Source: Streptomyces sp. T12 (lineage in GTDB: Bacteria > Actinomycetota > Actinomycetes > Streptomycetales > Streptomycetaceae). Taken from it: DNA of 64,000 bases. Location of the stretch: positions 2,604,001-2,668,000 of the forward strand of contig NZ_CP117866.1 in the NCBI RefSeq assembly GCF_028736035.1, in the 5' to 3' direction. The stretch's first letter is position 1. Every line of letters starts with the position of its first letter. The translations under genes and the position numbers were made by a program. This document shows, in pieces, positions 7,549-16,049 of this stretch. The notes beneath the pieces were generated by a model. The model was not told the DNA's origin. It ran no database searches and saw nothing but the letters and a program-made list of their open reading frames with translations.

Positions 7549-8786
7549 CCGCGCCCGGCCCCCAGCCCCGTACCGCCCCCGCCCCTCTCCGTACCGCCCC
7601 CGCCCCTCCCCTGACCGGCCTGCGCGTCCTCGACCTCGCCACCCTCTTCGCCGGCCCCCTCGCCGCCACGATGCTCGGCGACTTCGGCGCGGAGGTCATC
7701 AAGGTCGAGCACCCCGCGAAGCCGGACCCCTCCCGCGGCCACGGCCCCTCGAAGGACGGCGTGGGCCTGTGGTGGAAGGTCCTCGGCCGCAACAAGCGCA
7801 CGATCACCCTGAACCTCTCCAAGCCCGGCGGCCGCGCCACCCTCCTGCGCCTGGCCGCGACCGCGGACGTCGTCATCGAGAACTTCCGCCCGGGCACCCT
7901 GGAGAAATGGGACCTCGGCTGGCCGGAACTCTCCGCCGCCAACCCCCGCCTGGTCCTCACCCGCGTCACCGGCTTCGGCCAGTTCGGCCCCTACGCCCAC
8001 CGCCCCGGCTTCGGCACCCTCGCCGAGGCGATGAGCGGCTTCGCCGCGCTCACCGGCGAACCGGACGCGCCGCCGACGCTCCCGCCGTTCGGCCTGGCCG
8101 ACTCGATCGCCGCCCTCGCGACCGCGTACGCGGTGCTGACGGCACTGGCCGCGCGCGAGCGCACCGGCGAGGGCCAGGTCGTCGACATGGCCCTCATCGA
8201 GCCGATGCTGATGGCCCTCGGCCCCCAGCCGACCTGGTACGACCAGCTGGGCTACGTCCAGGAGCGCACCGGCAACCGCTCCGCCAACAACGCCCCGCGC
8301 AACACGTACCGCACCGCGGACGGAGGCTGGGTCGCCGTCTCCACCTCCGCCCAGTCGATCGCCGAGCGGGTGATGCACCTGGTGGGGCGCCCCGAGCTGA
8401 TCGACGAACCGTGGTTCGCGACCGGCGCCGACCGGGCCCGCCACGCCGACGTCCTCGACCGGGCGGTCGGCGACTGGATCGCCCGCCACACCCGCGCCGA
8501 CGTCCTCGCCGCCTTCGAGAAGGCGGAGGCGGCGGTGGCCCCGATCCAGGACGTACGGGACGTGATGACGGACCCCCAGTACGCGGCCCTCGACACGATC
8601 ACCACCGTCGACGACCCCGAACTCGGTCCCCTCCGCATGCAGAACGTCCTCTTCCGCCTCTCCGCCACCCCCGGCACGATCCGCTGGCCGGGCCGCCCGC
8701 ACGGCGCGGACACGGACGAGATCCTCACCGACCTGGGCCTGACCCCCGCCGAACTGGCGGCCCTGCGCGAGGAGGGCGCCCTGTGA
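7545..8786 (+). CDS. Family III CoA-transferase (CaiB/BaiF type)
   Basis: The 413-residue protein is a formyl-CoA-transferase-like enzyme, which moves CoA between carboxylic acids through an aspartyl-CoA anhydride. Conserved features include VLDLATLFAGPLAATMLGDF, GAEVIKVEHP, the RNKRTITLNL strand and VIENFRPGTLEKW. The expected catalytic Asp lies in FGLADSIAALATAYAV at about residue 186. The first 24 residues contain a short tandem repeat (RTAPAP twice) and look like a flexible leader. The gene overlaps both neighbours by four bases. Pairing with a CitE-like lyase suggests that a short organic acid is activated and then cleaved. Confidence 0.9.
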   Translation: MTAPGPQPRTAPAPLRTAPAPPLTGLRVLDLATLFAGPLAATMLGDFGAEVIKVEHPAKPDPSRGHGPSKDGVGLWWKVLGRNKRTITLNLSKPGGRATLLRLAATADVVIENFRPGTLEKWDLGWPELSAANPRLVLTRVTGFGQFGPYAHRPGFGTLAEAMSGFAALTGEPDAPPTLPPFGLADSIAALATAYAVLTALAARERTGEGQVVDMALIEPMLMALGPQPTWYDQLGYVQERTGNRSANNAPRNTYRTADGGWVAVSTSAQSIAERVMHLVGRPELIDEPWFATGADRARHADVLDRAVGDWIARHTRADVLAAFEKAEAAVAPIQDVRDVMTDPQYAALDTITTVDDPELGPLRMQNVLFRLSATPGTIRWPGRPHGADTDEILTDLGLTPAELAALREEGAL

Positions 8787-9634
8787 CGATCCCGGCAACG
8801 CCCGTCCCCTTCCCCCTGACCTGGCTGTACGCCCCCGGAGACCGCCCCCGGGTGGTGGCCAAGGCCCTGACGTCCGGCGCCGACATCGTCATCGTCGACC
8901 TGGAGGACGCGGTGGCCCCGGACCGCAAGGACTACGCCCGCGCGGCCACGGCCGACCTGCTCGCCGAGCCGGAGCACCCCGTTCCCGTCCACGTCCGCGT
9001 GAACGCCCTGGGCACCCCGCCCGCGGCGAAGGACCTCGAGGCGCTGGCCGCCCTTCCCGGCCTGTCCGGTCTGCGCCTGCCGAAGGTGACCTCCGCCGAG
9101 CAGGTCATCCACCTCGCCGAGACCACACCGCCCACCGACCCGGGCGCGCCCCCGCTGCACGCCCTCCTGGAATCGGCCCTGGGCATCGAGCGCGCCCATG
9201 CCATCGCCTCCGCCCACCCCTGCCTCCACGGCATCTCGCTGGGCGAGGCGGACCTACGGACCGACCTGGGCGTACGGGGCGACGCGGGCCTCGACTGGTC
9301 ACGCTCCCGCGTCGTCGTCGCCGCGCGGGCCGCGGGGCTGCCCCCACCGTCGCAGTCGATCCACCCGGACATCCGCGACCTGGAGGGCCTGGCGGCATCC
9401 TGCGCCCACGGCCGCACCCTGGGCTTCCTGGGCCGCGCGGCCATCCACCCCCGCCAACTCCCGGTGATCGAACGGGCCTACCTCCCCACGGAGGCGGAAC
9501 TGGAACAGGCGGAGACGATCCTCAAGGCAGCGGCGACAGAACACGGCGCCCAGGCCCTGCAGGACGGAACCTTCATCGACGCGGCGGTGGTTGCGGCGGC
9601 CCAGCGGACCCTGTCGCTGGCGCGCCGGCGCTGA
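8783..9634 (+). CDS. HpcH/HpaI aldolase / citrate lyase beta-like (CitE) protein
   Basis: The 283-residue protein is a TIM-barrel lyase of the CitE family, which cleaves or forms C-C bonds of acyl-CoA thioesters such as malyl-, citramalyl- or beta-methylmalyl-CoA. Family features are LYAPGDRPRVVAKALTSGAD, the metal-site VDLEDAVAPDRK, LLESALGIERA (metal-ligand Glu), ISLGEADLRTDLG and GRAAIHPRQLPVIERAY near the end. It starts at a GTG inside the CoA-transferase stop (GTGA). It is the last gene of the seven-gene operon and is followed by a strong hairpin. The acyl-CoA substrate cannot be told from sequence. Confidence 0.9.
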   Translation: MTIPATPVPFPLTWLYAPGDRPRVVAKALTSGADIVIVDLEDAVAPDRKDYARAATADLLAEPEHPVPVHVRVNALGTPPAAKDLEALAALPGLSGLRLPKVTSAEQVIHLAETTPPTDPGAPPLHALLESALGIERAHAIASAHPCLHGISLGEADLRTDLGVRGDAGLDWSRSRVVVAARAAGLPPPSQSIHPDIRDLEGLAASCAHGRTLGFLGRAAIHPRQLPVIERAYLPTEAELEQAETILKAAATEHGAQALQDGTFIDAAVVAAAQRTLSLARRR

Positions 9635-9651
9635 CCACGCCCACACACAAC

Positions 9652-9681
9652 GAGGGCGCCCGGGAAGTCCCGAGCGCCCTC
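9652..9681. terminator. Bidirectional terminator hairpin
   Basis: GAGGGCGC (9652-9659) and GCGCCCTC (9674-9681) form a perfect 8-bp stem between the convergent CitE-like gene and lgt. The loop can pair further (CGGGA/TCCCG). Confidence 0.8.
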
Positions 9682-9700
9682 ATCACCGTAGAACCGAGCC

Positions 9701-10696
9701 TTACGCCTTCTTCGTCGCCGACTCGGCCTCGTCGCTCGGTTCCTTCTCGTCCTCAGCGTCCGACGCGTCCGCCTCGGCCTTGTCGCCCTCAGCCTTGTCG
9801 CCGTCGGTCTTCTTGGCGTCGGCCGTCCCGGCGTCGGTCTCGGTACCGCCCTCGGCCGCACCGTCGGTCTCACCGCCGGAGGCACCCGGCTCGACCACGG
9901 CCTCCCGGCCCGGGCGCTTCTTCGCCGACACCACGAGGTACGTCACGGCCAGCAGGAACACGACCAGCGCGGTCCAGACGTTCAGCCGCACACCCAGGAT
10001 GTGGTGGGCGTCGTCGACGCGCATGTACTCGATCCACGCGCGGCCCGCGCAGTACGCGGCGACGTACAGCGCGAACGCCCGCCCGTGTCCCAGCTTGAAG
10101 CGGCGGTCGGCCCAGATCACCAGCAGCGCGACGCCGATGCACCACAGGGACTCGTACAGGAACGTCGGGTGGTAGGTGCCCGGCACCCGCCCGTCCGTCG
10201 AGGACGTGATCTTCAGCGCCCACGGGAGGTCGGTCGGCCGGCCGTACAGCTCCTGGTTGAACCAGTTGCCCCAGCGCCCGATCGCCTGGGCGAAGGCGAT
10301 GCCGGGGGCGACGGCGTCGGCGTACGCGGGCAGCGGGATGCCCCGGCGGCGGCAGCCGATCCACGCGCCCAGCGCGCCGAGCGCGATCGCACCCCAGATG
10401 CCGAGGCCGCCCTCCCAGATCTTGAAGGCGTCCACCCAGTCACGGCCCTCGCTGAAGTACAGCTCGTAGTCCGTGATCACGTGGTAGAGGCGTCCGCCGA
10501 CGAGGCCGAAGGGCACGGCCCAGACCGCGATGTCGGCCACCGTGCCGACCCGCCCGCCTCGGGCGACCCAGCGTTTGTTGCCGAGCCAGACGGCTACGAA
10601 GACACCGATGATGATGCAGAAGGCGTAGCCGCGCAGCGGAATGGGGCCGAGGTGGATCACCCCGCGCGACGGGCTGGGAATGTAGGCAAGTTCCAT
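9701..10696 (-). CDS. lgt: Prolipoprotein diacylglyceryl transferase
   Basis: Lgt moves diacylglycerol from phosphatidylglycerol to the lipobox Cys of prelipoproteins, the first step of lipoprotein maturation in the membrane. The 331-residue protein has about seven membrane helices, the EGGLGIWGA block (about 94-102) and the family signature GRWGNWFNQELYG (about 140-152). The tail from about residue 270 is hydrophilic and strongly acidic (repeats of DKAEGDKAEADASDAEDE type); this is longer than in enteric Lgt but usual for actinomycetes. The ATG at 10696 begins MELAYIPSP. The signal peptidase of the same pathway, lspA, is also in the window at 51875. Confidence 0.96.
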   Translation of the reverse strand: MELAYIPSPSRGVIHLGPIPLRGYAFCIIIGVFVAVWLGNKRWVARGGRVGTVADIAVWAVPFGLVGGRLYHVITDYELYFSEGRDWVDAFKIWEGGLGIWGAIALGALGAWIGCRRRGIPLPAYADAVAPGIAFAQAIGRWGNWFNQELYGRPTDLPWALKITSSTDGRVPGTYHPTFLYESLWCIGVALLVIWADRRFKLGHGRAFALYVAAYCAGRAWIEYMRVDDAHHILGVRLNVWTALVVFLLAVTYLVVSAKKRPGREAVVEPGASGGETDGAAEGGTETDAGTADAKKTDGDKAEGDKAEADASDAEDEKEPSDEAESATKKA

Positions 10697-10798
10697 GGCA
10701 AGGTCGACGCTACCCTGCCGGGCGGCAGCGATGGCAGGCAGCCCGGCTACGGGTCCATAACGGGCAGCACCTTGAACAGGCCCCGTCCCGCGGGAGCG

Positions 10799-11575
10799 TC
10801 ACCCCTTGGCGGCCTCCTCCACCATCTGCTTCAGCTTCGCCGGCGTCATCGTCTGGTCCTGGTAGATGTTCTTGCCGTTCAGCAGCACCGTCGGCGTGCC
10901 GCTGAAGCCGCCCTTCTGGAACGCCTCGTTGGACTTGCCGACCCAGCTGTTGTGCGTGCCGTCCTCCACGCACTTGCGGAAGGCGGGCGTGTCCAGACCC
11001 TTGACCTTGGCCGCGAGCTCCAGGAGCTTGCTGTTCTTGGCGAAGGCGTCGTCGATCTCGGGGGGCTGGTTCTGGTACAGCACGTCGTGGTAAGGCGTGA
11101 ACTTCCCGGCGTCCTGGGCGCAGGCCGCGGCATTGGCGGCGTTCCGGGAGCCGGTGCCGCCCATGTTGCCGTCGATGATCGTCGCCAGGTGGTAGTCGAC
11201 CTTGAGCTTGCCGGACTCCGTCAGCTCGTGGATCGTCGATCTGTACCCGTCCTCGAAGGACTTGCAGGCCGGGCAGCGGAAGTCCTCCCAGACGGTGAGC
11301 GTCGACTTGGCGCTCGCCTCGCCCACCGGGATCGCGAGTCCGTCCTTGCCCTGCGCCCCCGAGGGCCCGACCACCGGCCCCGCCGCGTCACTGCCGTCGT
11401 CCTTGCCCGCGTTCGCCGCGACGACTCCGATCACCGCCGCGAGTCCCAGGACGCAGACGACGCTCGCGCCGACGATCAGCGCACGGCGCCGCTTGTCGGC
11501 GGCCTTCTGCTTGTCACGCTCGACCGCCAGCCGCTCCCGGGCAGTCCGCTTTCCCTCACGATTCTTTTCGCTCAC
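10799..11575 (-). CDS. Membrane-anchored DsbA-like thioredoxin-fold protein (copy 1)
   Basis: The 258-residue protein has a basic cytosolic N-terminus, one membrane helix (ALIVGASVVCVLGLAAVIGV, about residues 32-51) and an extracellular thioredoxin-fold domain (PF13462 type) with the redox motif FRCPACKSF. It probably oxidises or isomerises disulfides of exported proteins. I chose the GTG at 11575 (VSEKNREGK) because a 12-bp terminator-like hairpin lies just upstream at 11591-11617, inside any longer reading. lgt follows 102 bases downstream on the same strand. A second protein of the same design is encoded at 42240-43049. Confidence 0.88.
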   Translation of the reverse strand: MSEKNREGKRTARERLAVERDKQKAADKRRRALIVGASVVCVLGLAAVIGVVAANAGKDDGSDAAGPVVGPSGAQGKDGLAIPVGEASAKSTLTVWEDFRCPACKSFEDGYRSTIHELTESGKLKVDYHLATIIDGNMGGTGSRNAANAAACAQDAGKFTPYHDVLYQNQPPEIDDAFAKNSKLLELAAKVKGLDTPAFRKCVEDGTHNSWVGKSNEAFQKGGFSGTPTVLLNGKNIYQDQTMTPAKLKQMVEEAAKG

Positions 11576-11590
11576 ACCCGCAGAAACGAA

Positions 11591-11617
11591 CCGGGGAGGC
11601 GCAGCGCGCCTCCCCGG
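11591..11617 (-). terminator. Terminator of the trp operon
   Basis: A perfect 12-bp stem (CCGGGGAGGCGC / GCGCCTCCCCGG) with a 3-base loop follows trpA. On the minus strand it is trailed by TTCGTTTCTGC, a modest T-rich tail. It separates trpA from the thioredoxin-like gene. Confidence 0.8.
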
Positions 11618-11694
11618 CCTCAGGTCCACCCGTTCGAGCGACTCGTACGGAATGACCTTCTTCTGAAGATGTCTCCTACGTCCGAGGACGCCGC

Positions 11695-12513
11695 CTACGC
11701 CTGTCCGCGCACGCCCTTCGCCAGCTCGCCCGCGAGCGCGCGAACGGCCTCGACGCCGGCCGCGTCGTCCGGCGCGTCCAGCATCCGCTTGACGAAGGCC
11801 GAGCCGACGATCACGCCGTCGGCGAAGCCGGCGACCTCGGCGGCCTGCTCGGCGTTGGAGACGCCGAGCCCGACGCAGACGGGCAGGTCGGTGCCGGTGG
11901 CCCGGGTGCGCTCGACCAGGTCCTGGGCCTGCGCGCCGACCGACTCACGGGTGCCGGTGACACCCATCAGCGAGGCGGCGTAGACGAACCCGCTGCCCGC
12001 CGCGGTGATCTGCCCGAGCCGCTCGTCCTTGCTGCTGGGCGCCACGACGAAGACCGTCGCGAGCCCGTGCTTCTCGGCGTGCTCCCTCCACAGGGCCGAC
12101 TCCTGGACGGGCAGGTCGGGCAGGATGCAGCCCGCGCCGCCCGCCTCCGCCAGCTCGGCGGTGAAGCGCTCGACGCCGTAGCGGTCGATGGGGTTCCAGT
12201 ACGTCATGACGAGGATCGGCTTCCCGGTGGCCTCGTAGGCCTCCCGGACCGTACGCATGACATCCGCGATCTTGACGCCGCCGCGCAGGGCGATGTCGTC
12301 GGCGGTCTGGATGACGGGGCCGTCGAGGACGGGGTCGCTGTGCGGCAGACCGACCTCCACGACGTCCGCGCCGCCGTCGAGTGCGGCCTTGATCGCCTCG
12401 ATGCCGCCGTCCACGGTCGGGAACCCGGCCGGGAGGTAGGCGATGAGAGCGGAGCGGCCCTCGGCCTTGGCGGCGGCGAGGGTGCCCGTCAACAGCTCGA
12501 TGTTGCCGCTCAC
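11695..12513 (-). CDS. trpA: Tryptophan synthase alpha subunit
   Basis: TrpA cleaves indole-3-glycerol phosphate to indole and glyceraldehyde 3-phosphate and channels indole to TrpB. The 272-residue TIM barrel shows [16 protein letters not shown] with the catalytic Glu (about residue 53) and Asp (about 64), then the phosphate-binding GVSNAEQA and [10 protein letters not shown]. The GTG start at 12513 overlaps the trpB stop (GTGA), so the two subunits are translationally coupled. It is the last gene of the trp operon. Confidence 0.97.
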   Translation of the reverse strand: MSGNIELLTGTLAAAKAEGRSALIAYLPAGFPTVDGGIEAIKAALDGGADVVEVGLPHSDPVLDGPVIQTADDIALRGGVKIADVMRTVREAYEATGKPILVMTYWNPIDRYGVERFTAELAEAGGAGCILPDLPVQESALWREHAEKHGLATVFVVAPSSKDERLGQITAAGSGFVYAASLMGVTGTRESVGAQAQDLVERTRATGTDLPVCVGLGVSNAEQAAEVAGFADGVIVGSAFVKRMLDAPDDAAGVEAVRALAGELAKGVRGQA

Positions 12514-13802
12514 TTGGCGTCCCCCTCGATCTCGGCGATGTCGCTGTCGGCGTCCGCCGCGACGGTCGCGTCGGCCTCGGTGTCGTACAGGCCGAAGTAA
12601 CGGGCGGCCGTGTCCATGTCCTTGTCGCCGCGCCCGGACAGGTTGACCACGATCAGCCCGTCCTTGCCCAGCTCCTTGCCGACCTCCAGGGCACCGGCGA
12701 GCGCGTGGGCGCTCTCGATGGCCGGGATGATGCCCTCGGTCTGCGACAGCAGGCGCAGCGCCTGCATGGCCGCGTCGTCGGTGACCGCACGGTACTCGGC
12801 GCGACCGCTGTCCTTGAGGTAGGAGTGCTCGGGGCCGATGCCGGGGTAGTCCAGACCGGCCGAGATCGAGTACGGCTCGGTGATCTGGCCCTCCTCGTCC
12901 TGCAGGACGTAGGAGCGGGAGCCGTGCAGGATGCCGGGCTCGCCGACGGTCAGGGTGGCCGCGTGCTCGCCCGTCTCGACGCCGTGCCCGGCGGGCTCGC
13001 AGCCGATGAGGCGTACGTCCGTGTCCGGGATGAAGGCGTGGAAGAGACCGATGGCGTTGGAGCCGCCGCCGACGCAGGCGACGGCGGCATCGGGCAGGCG
13101 GCCGGCGCGCTCCAGGAGCTGGCGGCGCGCCTCGACGCCGATCACGCGGTGGAAGTCGCGGACCATGGCGGGGAAGGGGTGCGGGCCGGCGACCGTACCG
13201 AAGAGGTAGTGGGTGTGGTCGACGTTGGCCACCCAGTCGCGGAACGCCTCGTTGATGGCGTCCTTGAGGGTGCGCGAGCCCGACTTCACGGCGATGACCT
13301 CGGCGCCGAGCATGCGCATCCGGGCCACGTTGAGGGCCTGGCGCTGGGTGTCGATCTCGCCCATGTAGATGGTGCACTCGAGGCCGAACAGCGCGCAGGC
13401 GGTGGCCGTCGCGACGCCGTGCTGACCGGCGCCGGTCTCGGCGATGACCCGGGTCTTGCCCATGCGCTTGGTGAGCAGGGCCTGGCCGAGCACGTTGTTG
13501 ATCTTGTGGGAGCCGGTGTGGTTGAGGTCCTCGCGCTTGAGGAACACGCGGCAGCCGCCGGCGTGCTCGGCGAACCGAGGCACCTCGGTGAGGGAGCTGG
13601 GACGGCCGGTGTAGTTGACCAGCAGGTCGTCGAGCTCTCGGGCGAACTCGGGGTCGTGCTTGGCCTTGTCGTACTCGACGGCCACCTCGTCCACGGCGGC
13701 GACGAGGGCCTCCGGGATGAACTTGCCGCCGAACGTGCCGAAGTAGCCTTCGGCGCTGGGGACCTGACCCTCGGGGTCAGGAATGAAAAACTCGCTGGGC
13801 AT
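12510..13802 (-). CDS. trpB: Tryptophan synthase beta subunit
   Basis: TrpB condenses indole with serine using pyridoxal phosphate. The 430-residue protein carries the PLP Lys at about residue 100 in [15 protein letters not shown], the substrate loop ETGAGQHG and the phosphate-binding [10 protein letters not shown]. The last 25 or so residues are acidic and poorly conserved. The ATG at 13802 follows GTGAGG. A 135-base gap with repeat-like hairpins separates it from trpM, unlike the close coupling to trpA. Confidence 0.97.
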   Translation of the reverse strand: MPSEFFIPDPEGQVPSAEGYFGTFGGKFIPEALVAAVDEVAVEYDKAKHDPEFARELDDLLVNYTGRPSSLTEVPRFAEHAGGCRVFLKREDLNHTGSHKINNVLGQALLTKRMGKTRVIAETGAGQHGVATATACALFGLECTIYMGEIDTQRQALNVARMRMLGAEVIAVKSGSRTLKDAINEAFRDWVANVDHTHYLFGTVAGPHPFPAMVRDFHRVIGVEARRQLLERAGRLPDAAVACVGGGSNAIGLFHAFIPDTDVRLIGCEPAGHGVETGEHAATLTVGEPGILHGSRSYVLQDEEGQITEPYSISAGLDYPGIGPEHSYLKDSGRAEYRAVTDDAAMQALRLLSQTEGIIPAIESAHALAGALEVGKELGKDGLIVVNLSGRGDKDMDTAARYFGLYDTEADATVAADADSDIAEIEGDAK

Positions 13803-13867
13803 GCGGAAACCTCACGGTGAGTGTGTGTGAATGCACTAATCGCCGTGGGGGCGGGGCTTTGTCAGTC

Positions 13868-13912
13868 GGCTACCGGCTGGCTGTGGCTTGTCGCGCTCGC
13901 GCGGCGGTAGCC
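13868..13912. repeat. Long-loop inverted repeat between trpM and trpB
   Basis: GGCTACCG (13868-13875) and CGGTAGCC (13905-13912) can pair, with a CG-rich loop of 29 bases that includes a self-complementary CGCGCGAGCGCG-type core. The wording of the sequence (CTGTGGCTTGTCGCGC and similar) resembles a repeat family that is frequent between Streptomyces genes. Confidence 0.45.
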
Positions 13913-13930
13913 CCAAATCAAACAGCGTCC

Positions 13931-13949
13931 CGCGCCCCTAGGGGGCGCG
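13931..13949. repeat. GC palindrome across the trpM stop codon
   Basis: CGCGCCCCTAGGGGGCGCG is a palindrome with one unpaired base and contains the trpM TAG stop (13938-13940). It could act as a weak terminator or pause within the trp operon, and it matches the CGCGCCCC-type end of a common Streptomyces intergenic repeat. Confidence 0.5.
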
Positions 13950-14111
13950 CTGCCATCGACGGCCGTTTACCTGTCCCGGTTCGTCACCGATGACGTAGCG
14001 GACCCTCCGCCCATGCACCCTGCGCGCAGGCGCGCGGCAGCCCCGGGGTCGGCAGCCGCGCGCGAGGCGGGCGTACGGGTCCCGGGTCGTCAGGGTGGTC
14101 GGGAGAGTCAT
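13938..14111 (-). CDS. trpM: Small tryptophan-operon protein TrpM
   Basis: A 57-codon frame lies between trpC and trpB, where S. coelicolor has trpM (trpX). It begins MTLPTTLTTRDPYARLARG and continues with an Arg/Cys/Pro-rich core (RPRGCRAPARRVHGRRVRYV) and DEPGQVNG, which matches the TrpM family as I remember it. TrpM has been reported to modulate tryptophan synthesis and development in S. coelicolor; the mechanism is not settled. The start lies 22 bases after the trpC stop. The stop codon sits inside a GC palindrome. Identity rests on position and on the recalled sequence. Confidence 0.82.
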   Translation of the reverse strand: MTLPTTLTTRDPYARLARGCRPRGCRAPARRVHGRRVRYVIGDEPGQVNGRRWQRAP

Positions 14112-14133
14112 CGGGGGTAAGCCTAGCGGGTGA

Positions 14134-14943
14134 TCAGCCGCGCCCGTGCCGCAGTGCGGGGTGCTCGCCCGCCGCCACCAGGTCGGCGACCGCCGTCTTC
14201 GGGTCCTTGCCCGTGACCAGGGACTCGCCGACCAGGACCGCGTCGGCGCCGGCGTTGGCGTACGCGATGAGGTCGTGCGGGCCCCGGACGCCGGACTCGG
14301 CGACCTTGACGAGGCCGGCGGGGATCTCGGGCGCGATGCGCTCGAACGTCCCGCGGTCGACCTCCAGGGTCTTCAGGTTCCGCGCGTTGACACCGATGAT
14401 CTTCGCGCCCGCGTCCACGGCACGCTCGACCTCGTCCTCGTCGTGCACCTCGACCAGCGGGGTCAGGCCGATGGAGACCGCACGCTCGATCAGCGACTCC
14501 AGCGCCGACTGGTCGAGGGCCGCGACGATCAGCAGCGCGAGGTCGGCGCCGTACGCCCGGGCCTCCCACAGCTGGTACGACGTGACGATGAAGTCCTTGC
14601 GCAGGACCGGGATGTCCACGCGCGCGCGGACCGCCTCCAGGTCGGCCAGCGAGCCGCCGAAGCGCCGCTGCTCCGTCAGGACGGAGATGACGGCCGCGCC
14701 GCCCGCCTCGTAGTCCGCGGCGAGTCCCGCCGGGTCGGCGATCGCGGCCAGCGCGCCCTTGGAGGGGCTGGAGCGCTTGACCTCGCAGATGACCTTGACG
14801 CCGTCGCCGCGGAGGGCGGCCACGCCGTCCTTGGCCGCGGGAGCCTTCGCCGCGCGCTCCTTGAGCTCGTCGAGGCTGACGCGCGCCTGCCGCTCCGCGA
14901 GGTCGGCACGGACTCCGTCGATGATCTCGTCGAGCACACTCAC
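14134..14943 (-). CDS. trpC: Indole-3-glycerol phosphate synthase
   Basis: TrpC closes the indole ring, turning carboxyphenylamino-deoxyribulose phosphate into indole-glycerol phosphate. The 269-residue TIM barrel has [13 protein letters not shown] with the catalytic Lys, [32 protein letters not shown] and [15 protein letters not shown]. The GTG at 14943 ([11 protein letters not shown]) follows AAGGGGG; longer readings upstream lack conservation. It heads the trpC-trpM-trpB-trpA run and lies 135 bases after the DUF2752 gene, so it may have its own promoter. Confidence 0.96.
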   Translation of the reverse strand: MSVLDEIIDGVRADLAERQARVSLDELKERAAKAPAAKDGVAALRGDGVKVICEVKRSSPSKGALAAIADPAGLAADYEAGGAAVISVLTEQRRFGGSLADLEAVRARVDIPVLRKDFIVTSYQLWEARAYGADLALLIVAALDQSALESLIERAVSIGLTPLVEVHDEDEVERAVDAGAKIIGVNARNLKTLEVDRGTFERIAPEIPAGLVKVAESGVRGPHDLIAYANAGADAVLVGESLVTGKDPKTAVADLVAAGEHPALRHGRG

Positions 14944-15078
14944 GCGAGCGGCCCCCTTCCAGACGGTCGGTTGTGAAAGCAGTACGAAAACTATGGTCAC
15001 TGCGATGGTATCCGGAGGAGGGCGTAGGCCTCGCATCCGGTTGACGCCGGTCCCACTACCTGGACGTTCTCCAGTTGA

Positions 15079-15519
15079 TCAAGGGTGTAGCCAGCCACCG
15101 AAGGGCAGGTTCCGGACAACCGTGAAGACCAGCAGCAACGCGCCCGCGGTCCACAGCTGCACCGGCCCGGGATCGATCCTGAGCGGCCGCCCCCGCACCG
15201 CACGGACCACCCATACGGTCCACACCACGGCGAAGAGCACATAGCCGGTGACCGCCATCGCGTTGTCCTGGAGCGCCGCCAGGAAGTCCCCGTGGACGAC
15301 CGCGTGCGCACTGCGGAGTCCGCCGCAGCCGGGGCAGTAGATGCCGGTGTACTGCAGCAGCGGGCAGGCGGGGTAGTGACCGGGCTCGTTCGGGTCCACG
15401 GCGCCGACGTACGCGAAGGCCCCGACGACGACGGCGAGCACCCCCGCCGGAACGGCCAGTCGCCCCAGCGCGGCACCGGGCCGGGTCGGCCTCCGGTTGT
15501 CGGCGTTCACGTGTTGCAT
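15079..15519 (-). CDS. DUF2752 membrane protein
   Basis: The 146-residue protein has three membrane helices and the DUF2752 signature: PACPLLQYTGIYCPGCGGLR followed by SAHAVVHGDFLAALQDN. The Cys-rich loop (three Cys) faces the membrane surface between helices 1 and 2. The function of the family is not known to me. The gene sits between trpE-linked membrane genes and trpC on the same strand. The ATG at 15519 follows a GGGGGGG run. Confidence 0.85.
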   Translation of the reverse strand: MQHVNADNRRPTRPGAALGRLAVPAGVLAVVVGAFAYVGAVDPNEPGHYPACPLLQYTGIYCPGCGGLRSAHAVVHGDFLAALQDNAMAVTGYVLFAVVWTVWVVRAVRGRPLRIDPGPVQLWTAGALLLVFTVVRNLPFGGWLHP

Positions 15520-15602
15520 TGTGCCCCCCCGAACGCGCGTGAGGGGCGCTCCCTGGCACCGCGCCGGTGCCGGGTCGCCCCTCAGCGAAGTCGTACGACC
15601 AC

Positions 15603-15854
15603 TCAGCTCTCGACGGCCGCCGCCTCGCGCTCCTGCGTCATGAGCAGCGCCTTGTGAGCGTCCTTCGGCTGGCCCATGCCCATCGCGCTCATGATCCAGC
15701 CGACGACGCCGCCGAGGACCACGACGCCCATGCCGGCCCAGAAACCCGCGGGCTGGGCCATCACCATGAAGGCGCCCGAGACGCAGAAACCGATGAAGGC
15801 GATCGTGACACCGGTCCAGGCGGCCGGGGTGTGACCGTGGCTGCTGCCCGCCAT
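15603..15854 (-). CDS. Small membrane protein of the HGxxPAAW family
   Basis: The 83-residue protein begins MAGSSHGHTPAAWTGV, the HGxxPAAW motif typical of a small actinomycete family, and has two membrane helices (about residues 14-35 and 38-59) and a charged C-terminus. GAGGAG precedes the ATG at 15854. It lies between the trp-associated membrane protein and the DUF2752 gene. Its role is unknown; the conserved His may bind a ligand or metal, which is a guess. Confidence 0.82.
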   Translation of the reverse strand: MAGSSHGHTPAAWTGVTIAFIGFCVSGAFMVMAQPAGFWAGMGVVVLGGVVGWIMSAMGMGQPKDAHKALLMTQEREAAAVES

Positions 15855-15980
15855 TGCTTGCTCCTCGTTGCTGAAGTACATGTCCGAGCCGGAAGCTCGC
15901 TGCCATTGTCGCGCACGCGTGAGCCTGAGGTGATCGGGGGTAGCCCTCTTGAGTCGACGCCGGGAAGGGCAGCCAACCCA

Positions 15981-16032
15981 GGGGGCGCGAGGAACTGCGC
16001 GACCAACCTCCACCGGCCGCAGGTGGATTACC
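15981..16032. repeat. Streptomyces-type intergenic repeat fragment
   Basis: The text GGGGGCGCGAGGAACTGCGC followed by GACCAACC and a CACCGGCCGCAGGTGG stretch resembles a repeat that I recall as common between Streptomyces genes (core GGGGAACTGCGCGAC). It lies in the 195-base gap between two membrane-protein genes. I see no gene in that gap. Confidence 0.55.
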
Positions 16033-16049
16033 GGCCTCCCCGCGGAGTG

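Noticed and set aside
10001..11983. Long plus-strand frame across lgt, the thioredoxin-like gene and trpA
   Set aside because: It crosses three well-supported genes and a terminator on the other strand, and has no conserved sequence.
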